64,000 nt of DNA from NCBI GenBank assembly GCA_021292105.1, contig CM037869.1:29155536-29219535 (forward strand), written 5' to 3'. The stretch comes from Anadara kagoshimensis. Its lineage: Eukaryota; Mollusca; Bivalvia; Arcoida; Arcidae. The notes beneath the pieces are model-generated. The model saw nothing but the letters and a program-made list of their open reading frames with translations, did no database searches and was not told the origin of the DNA. The position numbers and the translations under genes were made by a program. How positions within the stretch are numbered: the first letter of the stretch is position 1; each line of letters begins with the position of its first letter. Shown in pieces: positions 36,910-47,001 of the stretch.

Positions 36910-39900
36910 CTAACACAACCCAAAATATTGGTTTGAAAACGCTAGATCAAATTTTTCAAATAAAGCTTTCTGTTCCATCCCTGTGTTCACCGGAAGGTTT
37001 AACACGTTTATACACGTCGATGCAGACGGGTAGTTCAATGAAATCAACTGTTGGTTGTATCGAAAAACCTAACACTGGTTCTGATGTTAATCCTGTGCAA
37101 AATCGATGTATGTCCGGTAATGAGATGTTACGTCTTCCTGCTAAAATAATATTGTTATAATTAGTGATGCAAAATCATACCTTATATTGTTAATAATTAC
37201 TTTTTAATTGTTTAATTAACAACAGAAAAAACAAACACGTCCTTTAAACCCCACAAAAACACATGTAGCTTATTTGTGCGAAACATGGTCGATGCCTGAA
37301 ATGATACATTAAGAATCAAATGTAATTTTCACAAGCTACTGGGACATAAACCGTTAAATTACATGAAAAAGAAAAAAGAAAATACAAACAGAAAAAATAT
37401 AATCTAATTTTACCTGCAACCTCTCGCACATATTTAACAAAATGCGAGTAACTTTCTTCCTGATGCATCCTATCATTTGAACCAGCATCGCTGAAGTTAG
37501 GCTTCAGCATTCCAAGCAACCGAGCTACTGTTAGGGTAACCCGGTTGCTTGGAGTGAAAAGGTAGGTACCCCAGTGTTGGTTTCTTTTGTATAAACTGAA
37601 AAAAATAAAATGAAACACTTTTCAACTGCAATGAGACTAACATAACATATTTTATTAATATTTCAACGAGAATGTACAATATTGTCAATGGTAGAATGTT
37701 CAGCTTTCTGGTGTTTGTTAGGTCACAATGATATCTAAAATATTGTTGTTATTACGGTGAATAGTCGAGTGTCCTTTGGTCAAGTACAAAAATCAGATAG
37801 AATTACACAAAAAATTAATTACATCATAAAAAAAACTGTAAAAAAGATAAGTATGGGATATGCAAACGTACTGTTTTGATAGTTTTCTACGTTCTTGTTA
37901 CAGTGACGGATAGTAAGAGAAGATCTATGCGTTCAATTGTAATCTTTAGACCTCATTGTGGGATATATACTATAGTAATATCTATGTAGTAAATCGGGAA
38001 ATATTTGCGTTAGCTCCTAATAGAATTGCTTTTTATTAAGATATTCGTGTACTTTTATTTCTGTGACTTGTTATTGAGGCAAATCTGAGAGAAATTGTAC
38101 CAAACTACAGTTAGATAAACATTAATACCGTTAATAGTCCGGTTTGATCCAATCCCTGTCTAAACTGAGTATAGCACTCGCTCGTGTCGGTGCTTTCTAC
38201 TATTCCCATTAAAAAAGTTGGACATGGACCACCCTGTATTGCACTCAGTCCTACAACATAATAAAATAGAAATATTTCTATATTGTTGTATATGACATGT
38301 ATAAGGTTTATAGTATGCCCGCAGTCAGAGATACAGAGATGTGTATGTGTGTGTGTGCCTGATGCTGACTTCTACAGTCATGCGCAGTGCACACTTAGGA
38401 TATAGTGTATAACTCTGTTGGTTGAGACACCATTGACTAATATTTCACATGTCATCAGGTATTATAAATAGAGCCTCATGAGGCCCAAACTAAGGAGTTA
38501 TTTGCAAGAGATGTTGAAATATCATTTAATTAAAATCAGTCTAAAAAGTTTTGGGAATTCCACATCCAGCCAATCATTTTACACTAAACTTACCACACAT
38601 TATATTAGAAACTATACTACTCGTAAGTGTTTTGATACACATAGTACGGTACACTAAATGTTAAACATTTACATTTGTAATTAGAAAAGTGAAAAATAAG
38701 TATCCAAGGCACAAATACAACTGACACTATAGATTTATGATCCTCCAGTTGTATTATAAAAAGGTCGAAAGTTATATGTAAAATTTTGTGATCGAACAGA
38801 TAAGATTAATATTCGTTAAGCTGCAGGGGGTCGCATGATAAGATGTTTCATTTGTCTGGCCCTACCCAGATTCACATTGAGTGTACACTGAACTAAAATT
38901 AAGGAATATTTCAATGTCAATTTTTTAAACCATTACAAAATTAGAATTAAATATCTAATGTTATATTTAGTTGTTAAGGGTAGGTTTATTAAACAAAACA
39001 ACACATTATCTCATAAAACTTAAATTTTTAACAATATTGATAAGAGAAAATTGAAAATATTTGAATTGAGTGTACACTCAATTGAGTGAATGATTGTGAA
39101 ACTGGGGCCTGGTCAGTAACTTGTCTCGTGCTCTGTATAGACATTACATAGATGTGATTGTCAAATATTTACATTGAGTAATTTGTATTACTGAATAATT
39201 ACATTCTGTTTAAAAGTAATTATATTTAAACTTACCACTAATTATTCCGGCAGCCCAATATATTCCGGCAGCCCAATAATGTCTCTGGACCAATACACTT
39301 GTAATTTTCTTCAATTTGACGCTATTTTCGTCGGTGTCTAGAACATTTTCTTTAAAATAATTGATGTAGAGTTCAAAGAACTCTCTCCTTGGACCTCCTA
39401 AATCTTCTGCCTCTTCCCCGTAGAATGTTACATTTAAGGGATATCGTACATTTTGAATTGCAAGAATCTCATTTGATCCATCAATAAATATGGAATTTCT
39501 CCCAACAAATATCTCGTTGGTTTCTCCTTCTAAATATTCCCCTGGATCTTGTAAATCCAGAGGACGACCAATAAGAAACTTTCTAGAATAACGTGTCAAG
39601 AGCTCTGTGGGTTCTTCATTGTCCTTGCTGAAAGAGACATAGACTGCATAAACAACAAATTTATAATTTAATTTATATTATCTAATAATTATATAATCTA
39701 ATATTTTGGTAATTTTCATGGAAATAAATTTACTTTCAAAAACTGACACTCAAATTCTGTCATTGACGTTGCTATAGGCAAATCTACGATGGTCAATATA
39801 AGCTTATAAAAATGTATGTGAAATTACATTTGACCTCTCGCAACTTTTAACTGAGGTCTAATCTTTATATAAAAATGCAATATTTGTATCACTTAAGAAC

Positions 39901-42389
39901 AAATTTGTGTAAAAGAATGAAAATATGTCGTTTAGAGTTTCGACTCCGAAAAAACTAAGGCATGATATAAATATTTCAGCATATGAAATAAATATACCTT
40001 GATGTAATAAGAAATAGTTATATATTATCCTTAAAATCTCTAGCAATAAAAGAAATAATCTAGGAGTGATTTCAGCTGTACATGATAATGAGAGAGAGAG
40101 AGAGGGTAATAACCATATAAAAAATTCGTTAGTTCACGTAAGCTAAGAAATATATATATCAAATAAAAATATCCAATCCGCTTTTGTTTTTTACTTTAAC
40201 AATGACGACTATACCATTTTGGAGACTTTCTTCTATCCTGGAATATCAATATGAGTGAAAGCGTGTCGTGCTGATTTGGAGTGAATTAACAATTTTGATT
40301 TTGAGTATTATTTATTTCTTCCTAAATACAAGGAGACAGTAAAAATCACATAAATTCTGTTCTGTGATATTTATTTATATACTTACACCTCTTTTAGAGT
40401 TTCATTCACTACACTCTCGACACAGTTCTCAGTTTCACTGAAAGGAAGAAAATCTTTGGATGTAAATGGTCAAATTGTATGTGAATATAGATGAACATGC
40501 ATTATAGATCTAGATATGTTTTTTTTTTTTTTTTTTTTTTTGAATATGTACATAAAAACTTTTTCTTAAATAATTTATGACCGTTTTCCATGTAAAATAC
40601 ATAGAAAAATCAAAATCGTTATAAGTGTATTTGATACTAGAACTCTGATTCAATAAATAATTACCTTTTCTCTTGTGAATGTGAATATAAGGTACCCATG
40701 TTATAGACAATGATTTAAACTTTCTAAAACTTGTATTTATAAAGAATCTTGATAGAATTGTATTTTCCCACACATTAATATATAATGACACATACTTTTC
40801 TATCACTTCAACATCAGCTGTGTTGGTATCACTACCAAAAATCTCTAAAAGTCTATGATTGTGTTGAATGATGCTTTGTTTATAATTTAATAAAAAGGGA
40901 GATGTCATATTTGGTAATCCCGAGATGAAGTCAAACAATGCCTAAAATGCAAAAAACAGAATTGCGACTAGTGTCTGGTATACATTATTTCAACATTTTA
41001 TTTGTCACACATGTTTTTTATATTAGAGAAAAAAACTTAAGACAACTTTTGGAAAAAGATAAACTTAGATTGAATAGATCCACGTGTTTTCAGTCAGAAT
41101 CTAAATTAGGCAGCGATATGTTAATCGCATTTTCTGTGGCGTTCACGGGTCAAAGGTAAAGAAAAGTCATTAACGTGAGCTTGTAAATGAGTTCCTGTCA
41201 TTAAATTAGATAAAACACACATTTCATAAATTCGTTTTTCTTATTTATGAATGTGTCTGATAAACGAAAAATCAAATATTAATTATAGAGTAAAAATAAT
41301 AAAATATAACTATCTTAATCCATATTTTTTATTTATTCATTTTATAGTCAATAAAACATTGCATACATTTTGAAATGTGTTGATTTTTAATTCATAGTTT
41401 ATTCTTACCTCACTTCGGGTGTTGTGCGGAAAAGACTGTACAAAAACGTTGTCATTAATCTTAAAAGTAATAGTTATAACAGGGTCGTTTTCTTTGTGAA
41501 AAGACAACGTTTTGTCCTTATCCGAGAATAAATCGGGAAGGTCGTCATCCGATGAGCTTTCACTGACAATCTCAATTTCTTCATTGTTCATGTAAAAATT
41601 GGCTGTAAAAAATAAATGAACACATTTACTGTAATAGTCAAACAATAATTTGTTTCATCAATAAAGGCCCACAAAGGAAATTTCATAAATATGAATTTGA
41701 TTCCACGTGCATCATGAAACAGAAACGTTTAATTGGTACAAAAAAAAAAAAATTAAAGCAAATTGCATACTTCGTATTCTTAATCAACTAACACACACAC
41801 ACACACACACACTTTATTGCCGTAAATTGAATGTGTAAGTTTTCGCTTTTTTTTATAAATGTCTGTGTCTCATAAGTCATTTAGGCTAAATATTATATTT
41901 TATATTTAAATTATATATTTCATTGTGTTTATGGCATGTGGCACGTTAATAAAACAAAATTATATATATATATTATATGAGTATCTCAAGCTGTGTCTGT
42001 ATCTACAGGGCTTTTACTTACATTTCTCGCATAAATATAGACGAAGCCGATCAAATTTCATCTTTGGATCCAAAAATTTCCTATAGCCGTCTATAGAAAA
42101 TTCAGCTGATTCATCGGGCAATGCATTGACCGGCGTTCCATCGGGGTACACCAAGACAAAATTGTCACTGCTTTTGTATTTTTGCCTGAATAATCTGTTC
42201 AAGGAACAGAATTTGCTGTAAGCATCATCTTTTATCTGGTTCTTATTGTTATCATTCCTGGAATATGGGCCTACCACTACTAGTCTTCCACATGCCGATG
42301 ATGAGCTAATTTTGGAAAACTTACTATTTTTAAACTGGCCATGACCAACTCGTATCTGCGAAGAAAATTTTGAATTATAATATGTATAG

Positions 42390-42423
<34 letters not shown>

Positions 42424-45153
42424 GCTGTTTTTGTTAAGCTTTTGGTTTTAGCAGATACTCGACATATTATTTTTAAAAGAATGGTGACATTCGATCTTTT
42501 AATCCTGATTGTATAAAAGAAAAATACATTTCATTAATTTTAAAATTCTTTTATTATATAATTATCTTACATGAATTGGTAAAGTAGATGTTCTTGATGA
42601 TGAGGCAACATGTGTAATTGAATCAACTCCTATTGGTCTTCTATGCATTTGTTGTCTAAATGCTTGAAATCGATCAAATCTGGCTGTACTTGTATCTATA
42701 AGTAAAAACAAAATTTCTAGCTTTACCAAAAGAAATCTGATTCTGAGACATATATATGTAAACATATAACTTCGGTGTTGGATATAGACTTTAATTAATA
42801 TTCTGAATAATACTCAATTATTTTTATTAAGTCTCCCAAACAAAGTTAATGGAGACTTATTGTTTTACCCCCATTTTTTTATAATAATAATAATAATTAT
42901 TATTATTATTATTATTATTAGACTAAATTTTCCAAAATGGCCGCCTTGCCATGGAAACAAAATGGAGTTAACTTTAATACAATTAAAATCGCAAGCTCGT
43001 TCAAATGTCGAGTAAACAAGGGGGAAATTTTTAACAATATCAGTTTAATATTCCAAAAATACATGGACCGGATTCTTTCCAATTAGTATAGGGATACAAG
43101 GATACAAATAATTTATTTAGGGGCTGACTTAGGTATACGATGGCCAGTATGAGCCAATAAAAACCTTTACAAAGTTGAATTTTGTCCCTCGAAATTTCTG
43201 TAACGGAGACAAAATTGTAGACGAAAATTCAAAAGATTAAAATTCTCTCCCTCTCTTCTAATCCCGCTCGCGTTGTATTTATCCTGCAATTAATGCCTAT
43301 AAAGGGCATGCTATAAAACATTGATTTAAACAGAAATAACGAGAAGGGTTTAAAATAACACTCCATACTTAGTGTTCTAAGTCATCTAAGAGTATTCTAT
43401 TAATTCTGTTAATCTGGTATCTCATTTTTCTGTATCTCGTTTCAAATGAAAATGAGTTAAATAAAATGGACTTCATATAAACTGATAATCATAAAATACC
43501 GAAACAAGGATCTAGGTTACCTGTTCTTGGCACTCCAGTAACAACAATGTATATCCTGTTTTCCTTAAACCAGCCACCAGCTGGTTGTACAAAAGTTTCA
43601 TTTCTGCATAAAACATGGTGACATCGACCATTTTCTTCATCACGATATCGAAGTGAAGTAGCAGTTGGAAAAGCGCTACCTGCAAAGATAAAAAAGAAGC
43701 TAAATAAGCACAGAAAACTGCGAGGCAACAATCTTTAAAAGACATAGTATTTTTAATTATTTATTTTTATTATTATTTTTTTTGTATATCATCAAGATTC
43801 TGTATATCAGTAGACCCAAAGAAATATTAAATAAAAATATTCTTTGTTTTTATATAAGGGAATATTTTCTATCGGATATGGACTTAAAAACTTGAAGTGA
43901 TTCACAAGTTAAGGGCGTAGCAAAAACAACTCAACGATAAAAATTGAAATTATACAAGATCTCGCAATTGATTGACATAAGCAAAAATATAGCAATGGGT
44001 ATGAAGTTATACGCTGTTTTGAACCTACAACCAAAGATCCGTAATACAATAACCCAACTAAAACGCACCAAATCCAGAAAGTTGATGTTTTACATTATAC
44101 TCTCACATTATCGACATTAAGTTGTCACCAGTATTGATAATAACTAACAGGAACACTATATCAAATATCTAAATAATTTAACATGATAATAAACATTTTG
44201 AATACTTGTTTTATTACTAATACGTAAAAAGTCCTCAATTACAGTCATGTTTCCGTGTATTTAATTACAATTTTTTAGAGAAAATTCGCTTTTTTTTCGA
44301 GAGAGATATTCTTCTTCTTTATCTTCTTCTTCTTCTTATATTATTATTATTATTATTATTCACATTACTGATAAGATGTGATGCTCATATTTATTCTTGA
44401 TGGTTCAGTGTAGATGCGACGGCCTCGAGAGCGGGAGGTAATGGGTTCGAACCCCGCTCGGGTCATACATAGAACTTAAATTTGAGATACTGCTTTCTCG
44501 CCTGGCGCTCTGGAGGTCAGAGTATCAACTGATTCACGCGGTGTCAGGATAATATGACTGAGGGAATGGTATGCTTGTCTGTAGCGCACTCTGTGAACTA
44601 GCACGTAAAAGTCTCTCCGAGTGCGCGTTATTACAAGACATACCAAAACACACTTGCACATCTTCTGTATACATGAACTTGTTCTTAGATTAATCCAAAC
44701 CTAATTAATAAACTTGTGCTTGTCGCAAAAAGCTTAAAATTACCGATGTGATGTAAACTACACCAAACACAATTACCAAAGAAGATTATAAAAAAAAATT
44801 ACATTAAAAAGAGTAAGAAAATTCTGTAATTGATTTCAATTCTATAAAACATTAAATTATTATCAACAATTAAAAAAATGACGTTTTTGTCTATTTCAAA
44901 ACAAAAGCTATCTACTTACGCAAGTCAGAAAGCGTTATTTCTTCAGCAGGTGGGATAGGAAACCAAATTGGATCAGTATCCTCCTCACTGGCTTTTATTT
45001 TAATAGATGTCCTATTTAGATATTTAAAAATATTATAAGATTATAATAATTACAAAAATCTCGGGAACTATAATAACAAAAAAGTCAGTAAAATAAACAG
45101 AGTAAAACTTACATGTTTTCTCTGTTCCTTCGCACAATTTCCCTCTGCGACAC
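36910..45153 (-). CDS. HECT-domain E3 ubiquitin ligase gene, 12 recognised exons, 5' end not found
   Basis: Exons (descending): 45113-45153, 44920-45011, 43521-43679, 42571-42695, 42022-42355, 41409-41602, 40796-40941, 40387-40437, 39236-39627, 38129-38250, 37414-37595, 36910-37137; about 687 residues plus an unseen N-terminus. The HECT domain starts with PLNVTFYGEEAEDLGGPRRE, then LSAIQGGPCPTFL, RLLGMLKPNFSDAGSN and ISLPDIHRFCTG. The active-site segment is STCINVLNLP (Cys codon 37012-37014), with the C-terminus FDLAFSNQYFGL. HECT ligases pass ubiquitin from E2 to substrate through this Cys. It resembles the multi-copy G2E3-like HECT genes of molluscs and fish. Two single extra bases (37540-37542, 37028-37030) break the frame, so it may be a young pseudogene. 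An 18-bp in-frame duplication lies at about 39241-39276. Confidence 0.8.
40516..40541 (+). repeat. T homopolymer (~24)
   Basis: A long T run lies in the HECT intron between exons 40796-40941 and 40387-40437. As the A tail of a minus-strand retroposon it would be suggestive, but no SINE body is recognisable next to it. Confidence 0.6.
42826..42965 (+). repeat. AGTCTCCCAAACAAAGTT dispersed repeat with ATT microsatellite
   Basis: TAAGTCTCCCAAACAAAGTT is followed by GGAGACTTATTGTTTT, a short inverted pair, then (ATA/TTA)n and CCAAAATGGCCGCC. This head sequence looks like a dispersed bivalve repeat. It lies in the HECT intron between exons 42571-42695 and 43521-43679. Confidence 0.5.
44398..44680 (+). 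repeat. tRNA-derived SINE
   Basis: GAGAGCGGGAGGTAATGGGT runs into a canonical B box GGGTTCGAACCCCGC, then TCGGGTCATAC and TACTGCTTTCTCGCCTGGCG, the layout of bivalve tRNA-SINEs. The A box region is diverged (ATGCGACGGCCTCGAG). It lies in the HECT intron between 43521-43679 and 44920-45011. Confidence 0.65.
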
Positions 45154-45229
45154 CTGCACAATTTCAATTTAAATTATGTTTAAAACTATTCACGTTGTAA
45201 GCCATTATATTATCTAATTAACTCTCTTC

Positions 45230-45316
45230 GTGACCTTAACGATAACAAACATTCCTGAGATTTTGAAAAAAGGTAGGTCAAATTTTACTTTTTTAAAAAA
45301 AAAATTGTCCCAGGGA
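45230..45316 (-). repeat. right terminal inverted repeat of the candidate transposon
   Basis: The sequence begins GTGACCTTAACG and reads AACGATAACAAACATTC, then AGGTAGGTCAAATTTTACT and a T/A run with ATTGTCCC. It is the inverted counterpart of 23042-23133. It lies about 75 bp beyond the most 5' recognised HECT exon. Confidence 0.7.
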
Positions 45317-45460
45317 GAAATTTTTGTGGAGGCAAATTTTACTTTTTTGTATACAAATTTGTCCCAGGGACAAATTTTTTAAGAGACAAATTTTAGTTTT
45401 TTATATATAAATTTGTCCCTGGTACAACATTTTTGAGAGACAAATTTTAGTTTTTTTAAT
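45278..45460 (+). repeat. subterminal tandem repeat with TGTCCCAGGGACA palindrome
   Basis: Three to four irregular ~65-bp copies of GACAAATTTTA, T run and AAATTTGTCCC occur. TTTGTCCCAGGGACAAA forms a perfect short hairpin. It overlaps and extends the right inverted terminus, which blurs the true end of the element. Confidence 0.65.
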
Positions 45461-45669
45461 ACTTTTTTCTCGGCTCATATCGGCCATCGTAAAGCTTTGA
45501 TGCATTTTTTTGAGTCTGAACATGAAATGGTATATTATTAATTTCCTTCAAATTTAATTGTCGATGACATATCTCCTCGTGTTTGATTTAAGTGTGTAAG
45601 CGTTGACAAATTCATAGTCGATCAAATTTGTATTAGCTGGGCAAGGTCTGTATATTTAATTTCTTCTAG

Positions 45670-46676
45670 CCTTTCTAAGTTACTAAAAATTGCTAGTGCC
45701 AATTCATTGAATGAACATAAGATCTCCAAAGTTAATCTCATAATAAAATTTGTTGATAATAGGGAACCATATGTAGAGGGAGATTTTGTATTGATAAAAA
45801 TACCAGTAGGCAAACGCACTAAGGAATATGCTGCAGAGGTATAATTTTGCTTGAAGAAATTTTAGTTAATTTGAATGTTATAGTTGATTATTCTGTATAT
45901 TCATGTACATTGTCATTCAAAAATAACAGCTTTTGTTGTATTTCTTTGATAATTTAAATTTCATACATTTGTTTGGCAATAAAATAAAATTTAATTTTAA
46001 AACCATTGGAAAATCTTAAAATTTCATATGCATTGCAGCATATAAACTTATTTATGGATGCCAGTGTATGTGATTTATTATTGTTTATTTTGTAAAATTT
46101 TTAATTTTTAATTGGACAAAAAATTCAATTGGTTTGTTTCCTGACCAGTGCAGGGCTTAATGCTTATTCAAGTTTGTTTGTTTGAAACTTTTAACCTTGA
46201 TCATAACTTTCTCTCCTTTGAGCTAGGACTTTCATATTTGGCAAATATATTCCTTGTTACAAGACCTTCCTATTCATACAGAAATATTAGACCTCTTGAC
46301 CTTGATCTTTGAGAAAAAAATGCAACTTATATATATATATAATATATATATATATATAGCATTTATACATGTAAGGATTCTCATTTATATTTTGTCAAAA
46401 TTTAATAATTAAATAAGCATTTTTGTAGAATTTGGACTTTTCCTTACAATATCTACAAACTGAAAGAGACAAAACTTTGTAACTGCATTAGATATATTTT
46501 ACAATAATGTGTTTTCTTTTGTGTTTTAATAGATCAAGGAGATTTCTGCAAATGGCATTTTGCTCCAGTATATGTGTGAGGACAAAGGGATGTATATATG
46601 GCCCGCTAAGCCAGATTTATCAACTGAAGATCCAAGTAGCATTATAAAAAAAACTGAATCCACCAAGATTAATTGA
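45670..46676 (+). CDS. C-terminal two exons of an unrecognised protein
   Basis: Exon 45670-45838 follows the acceptor TTTCTTCTAG and reads SLSKLLKIASANSLNEHK, then EPYVEGDFVLIKIPVGKR. After GAG|GTATAA it joins, in phase 0, exon 46533-46676 (IKEISANGILLQYMCED, GMYIWPAKPDLSTED), which ends at TGA 46674-46676. The GDFVL-(x)-YAAEI-(x)-QYM pattern resembles a small beta-rich C-terminal module I associate with transposon-derived invertebrate proteins, but I cannot name a family. No upstream exons were found; the gene is likely truncated by the element ending at about 45316-45460. Confidence 0.5.
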
Positions 46677-46746
46677 AGAATTAAGCTCAACACGAGTCCA
46701 GATTTTCAGTTTTGAATAACCATCATATTGTTTGTGGTTTATATTG

Positions 46747-47001
46747 TTTGTGGTTTTTTGTTCAAAGACTTTTATTTAGACATTTGTCATTTCAGACTGT
46801 ATTTTCATTGATCATGTTTGATCTCTCACCAGTGTGTTCAAGTTAAGATTTAATCTACAAGTTTGTTTTTGGTTTTTTGTTGTAATTTTCCAAACAATTC
46901 AGAAAATAAATTCAGAGACTTTTATTTAGACATTAATTTTGTCATTTCAGACTGTATTTTCATTGATCATCTTTGATCTCTCACCAGTGTGTTCAAGTTT
47001 A
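46747..47001 (+). repeat. direct duplication, ~150-bp period, two copies
   Basis: GACTTTTATTTAGACATT with the following TTCAGACTGTATTTTCATTG and TCTCTCACCAGTGTGTTCAA occurs from 46767 and again from 46917. The second copy has a 6-bp insertion (AATTTT). It lies just after the stop of the 45670-46676 gene. Confidence 0.75.

Larger units (their letters stand above)
23042..45316. mobile_element. candidate ~22-kb DNA transposon carrying integrase and HECT ligase genes
   Basis: The left segment 23042-23133 and right segment 45230-45316 are inverted copies. They share AACGATAACAAACATTC and, over 25 bp (23109-23133 against 45230-45254), differ at one position. Outward they stay similar through GGTCGAATTTT-like and T-run/AAAAAAG-like stretches. 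Between them lie exactly two convergent genes, an rve/DDE integrase-like gene (+) and a HECT ligase gene (-), plus later insertions in introns. The inverted termini outside both genes suggest one mobile unit. No target-site duplication could be fixed, because the right end runs into further repeats. Confidence 0.65.

Noticed and set aside
44398..44470. Functional tRNA gene
   Set aside because: The B box is canonical but the A box is diverged and no closing acceptor stem is seen; the downstream sequence fits a SINE body.
45911..45926. 16-bp match (TGTCATTCAAAAATAA) to the array intron, as the resumed insertion flank of the 22-kb element
   Set aside because: Similarity stops at once on both sides, and the match lies within an intron of another gene hundreds of bases past the right terminus.
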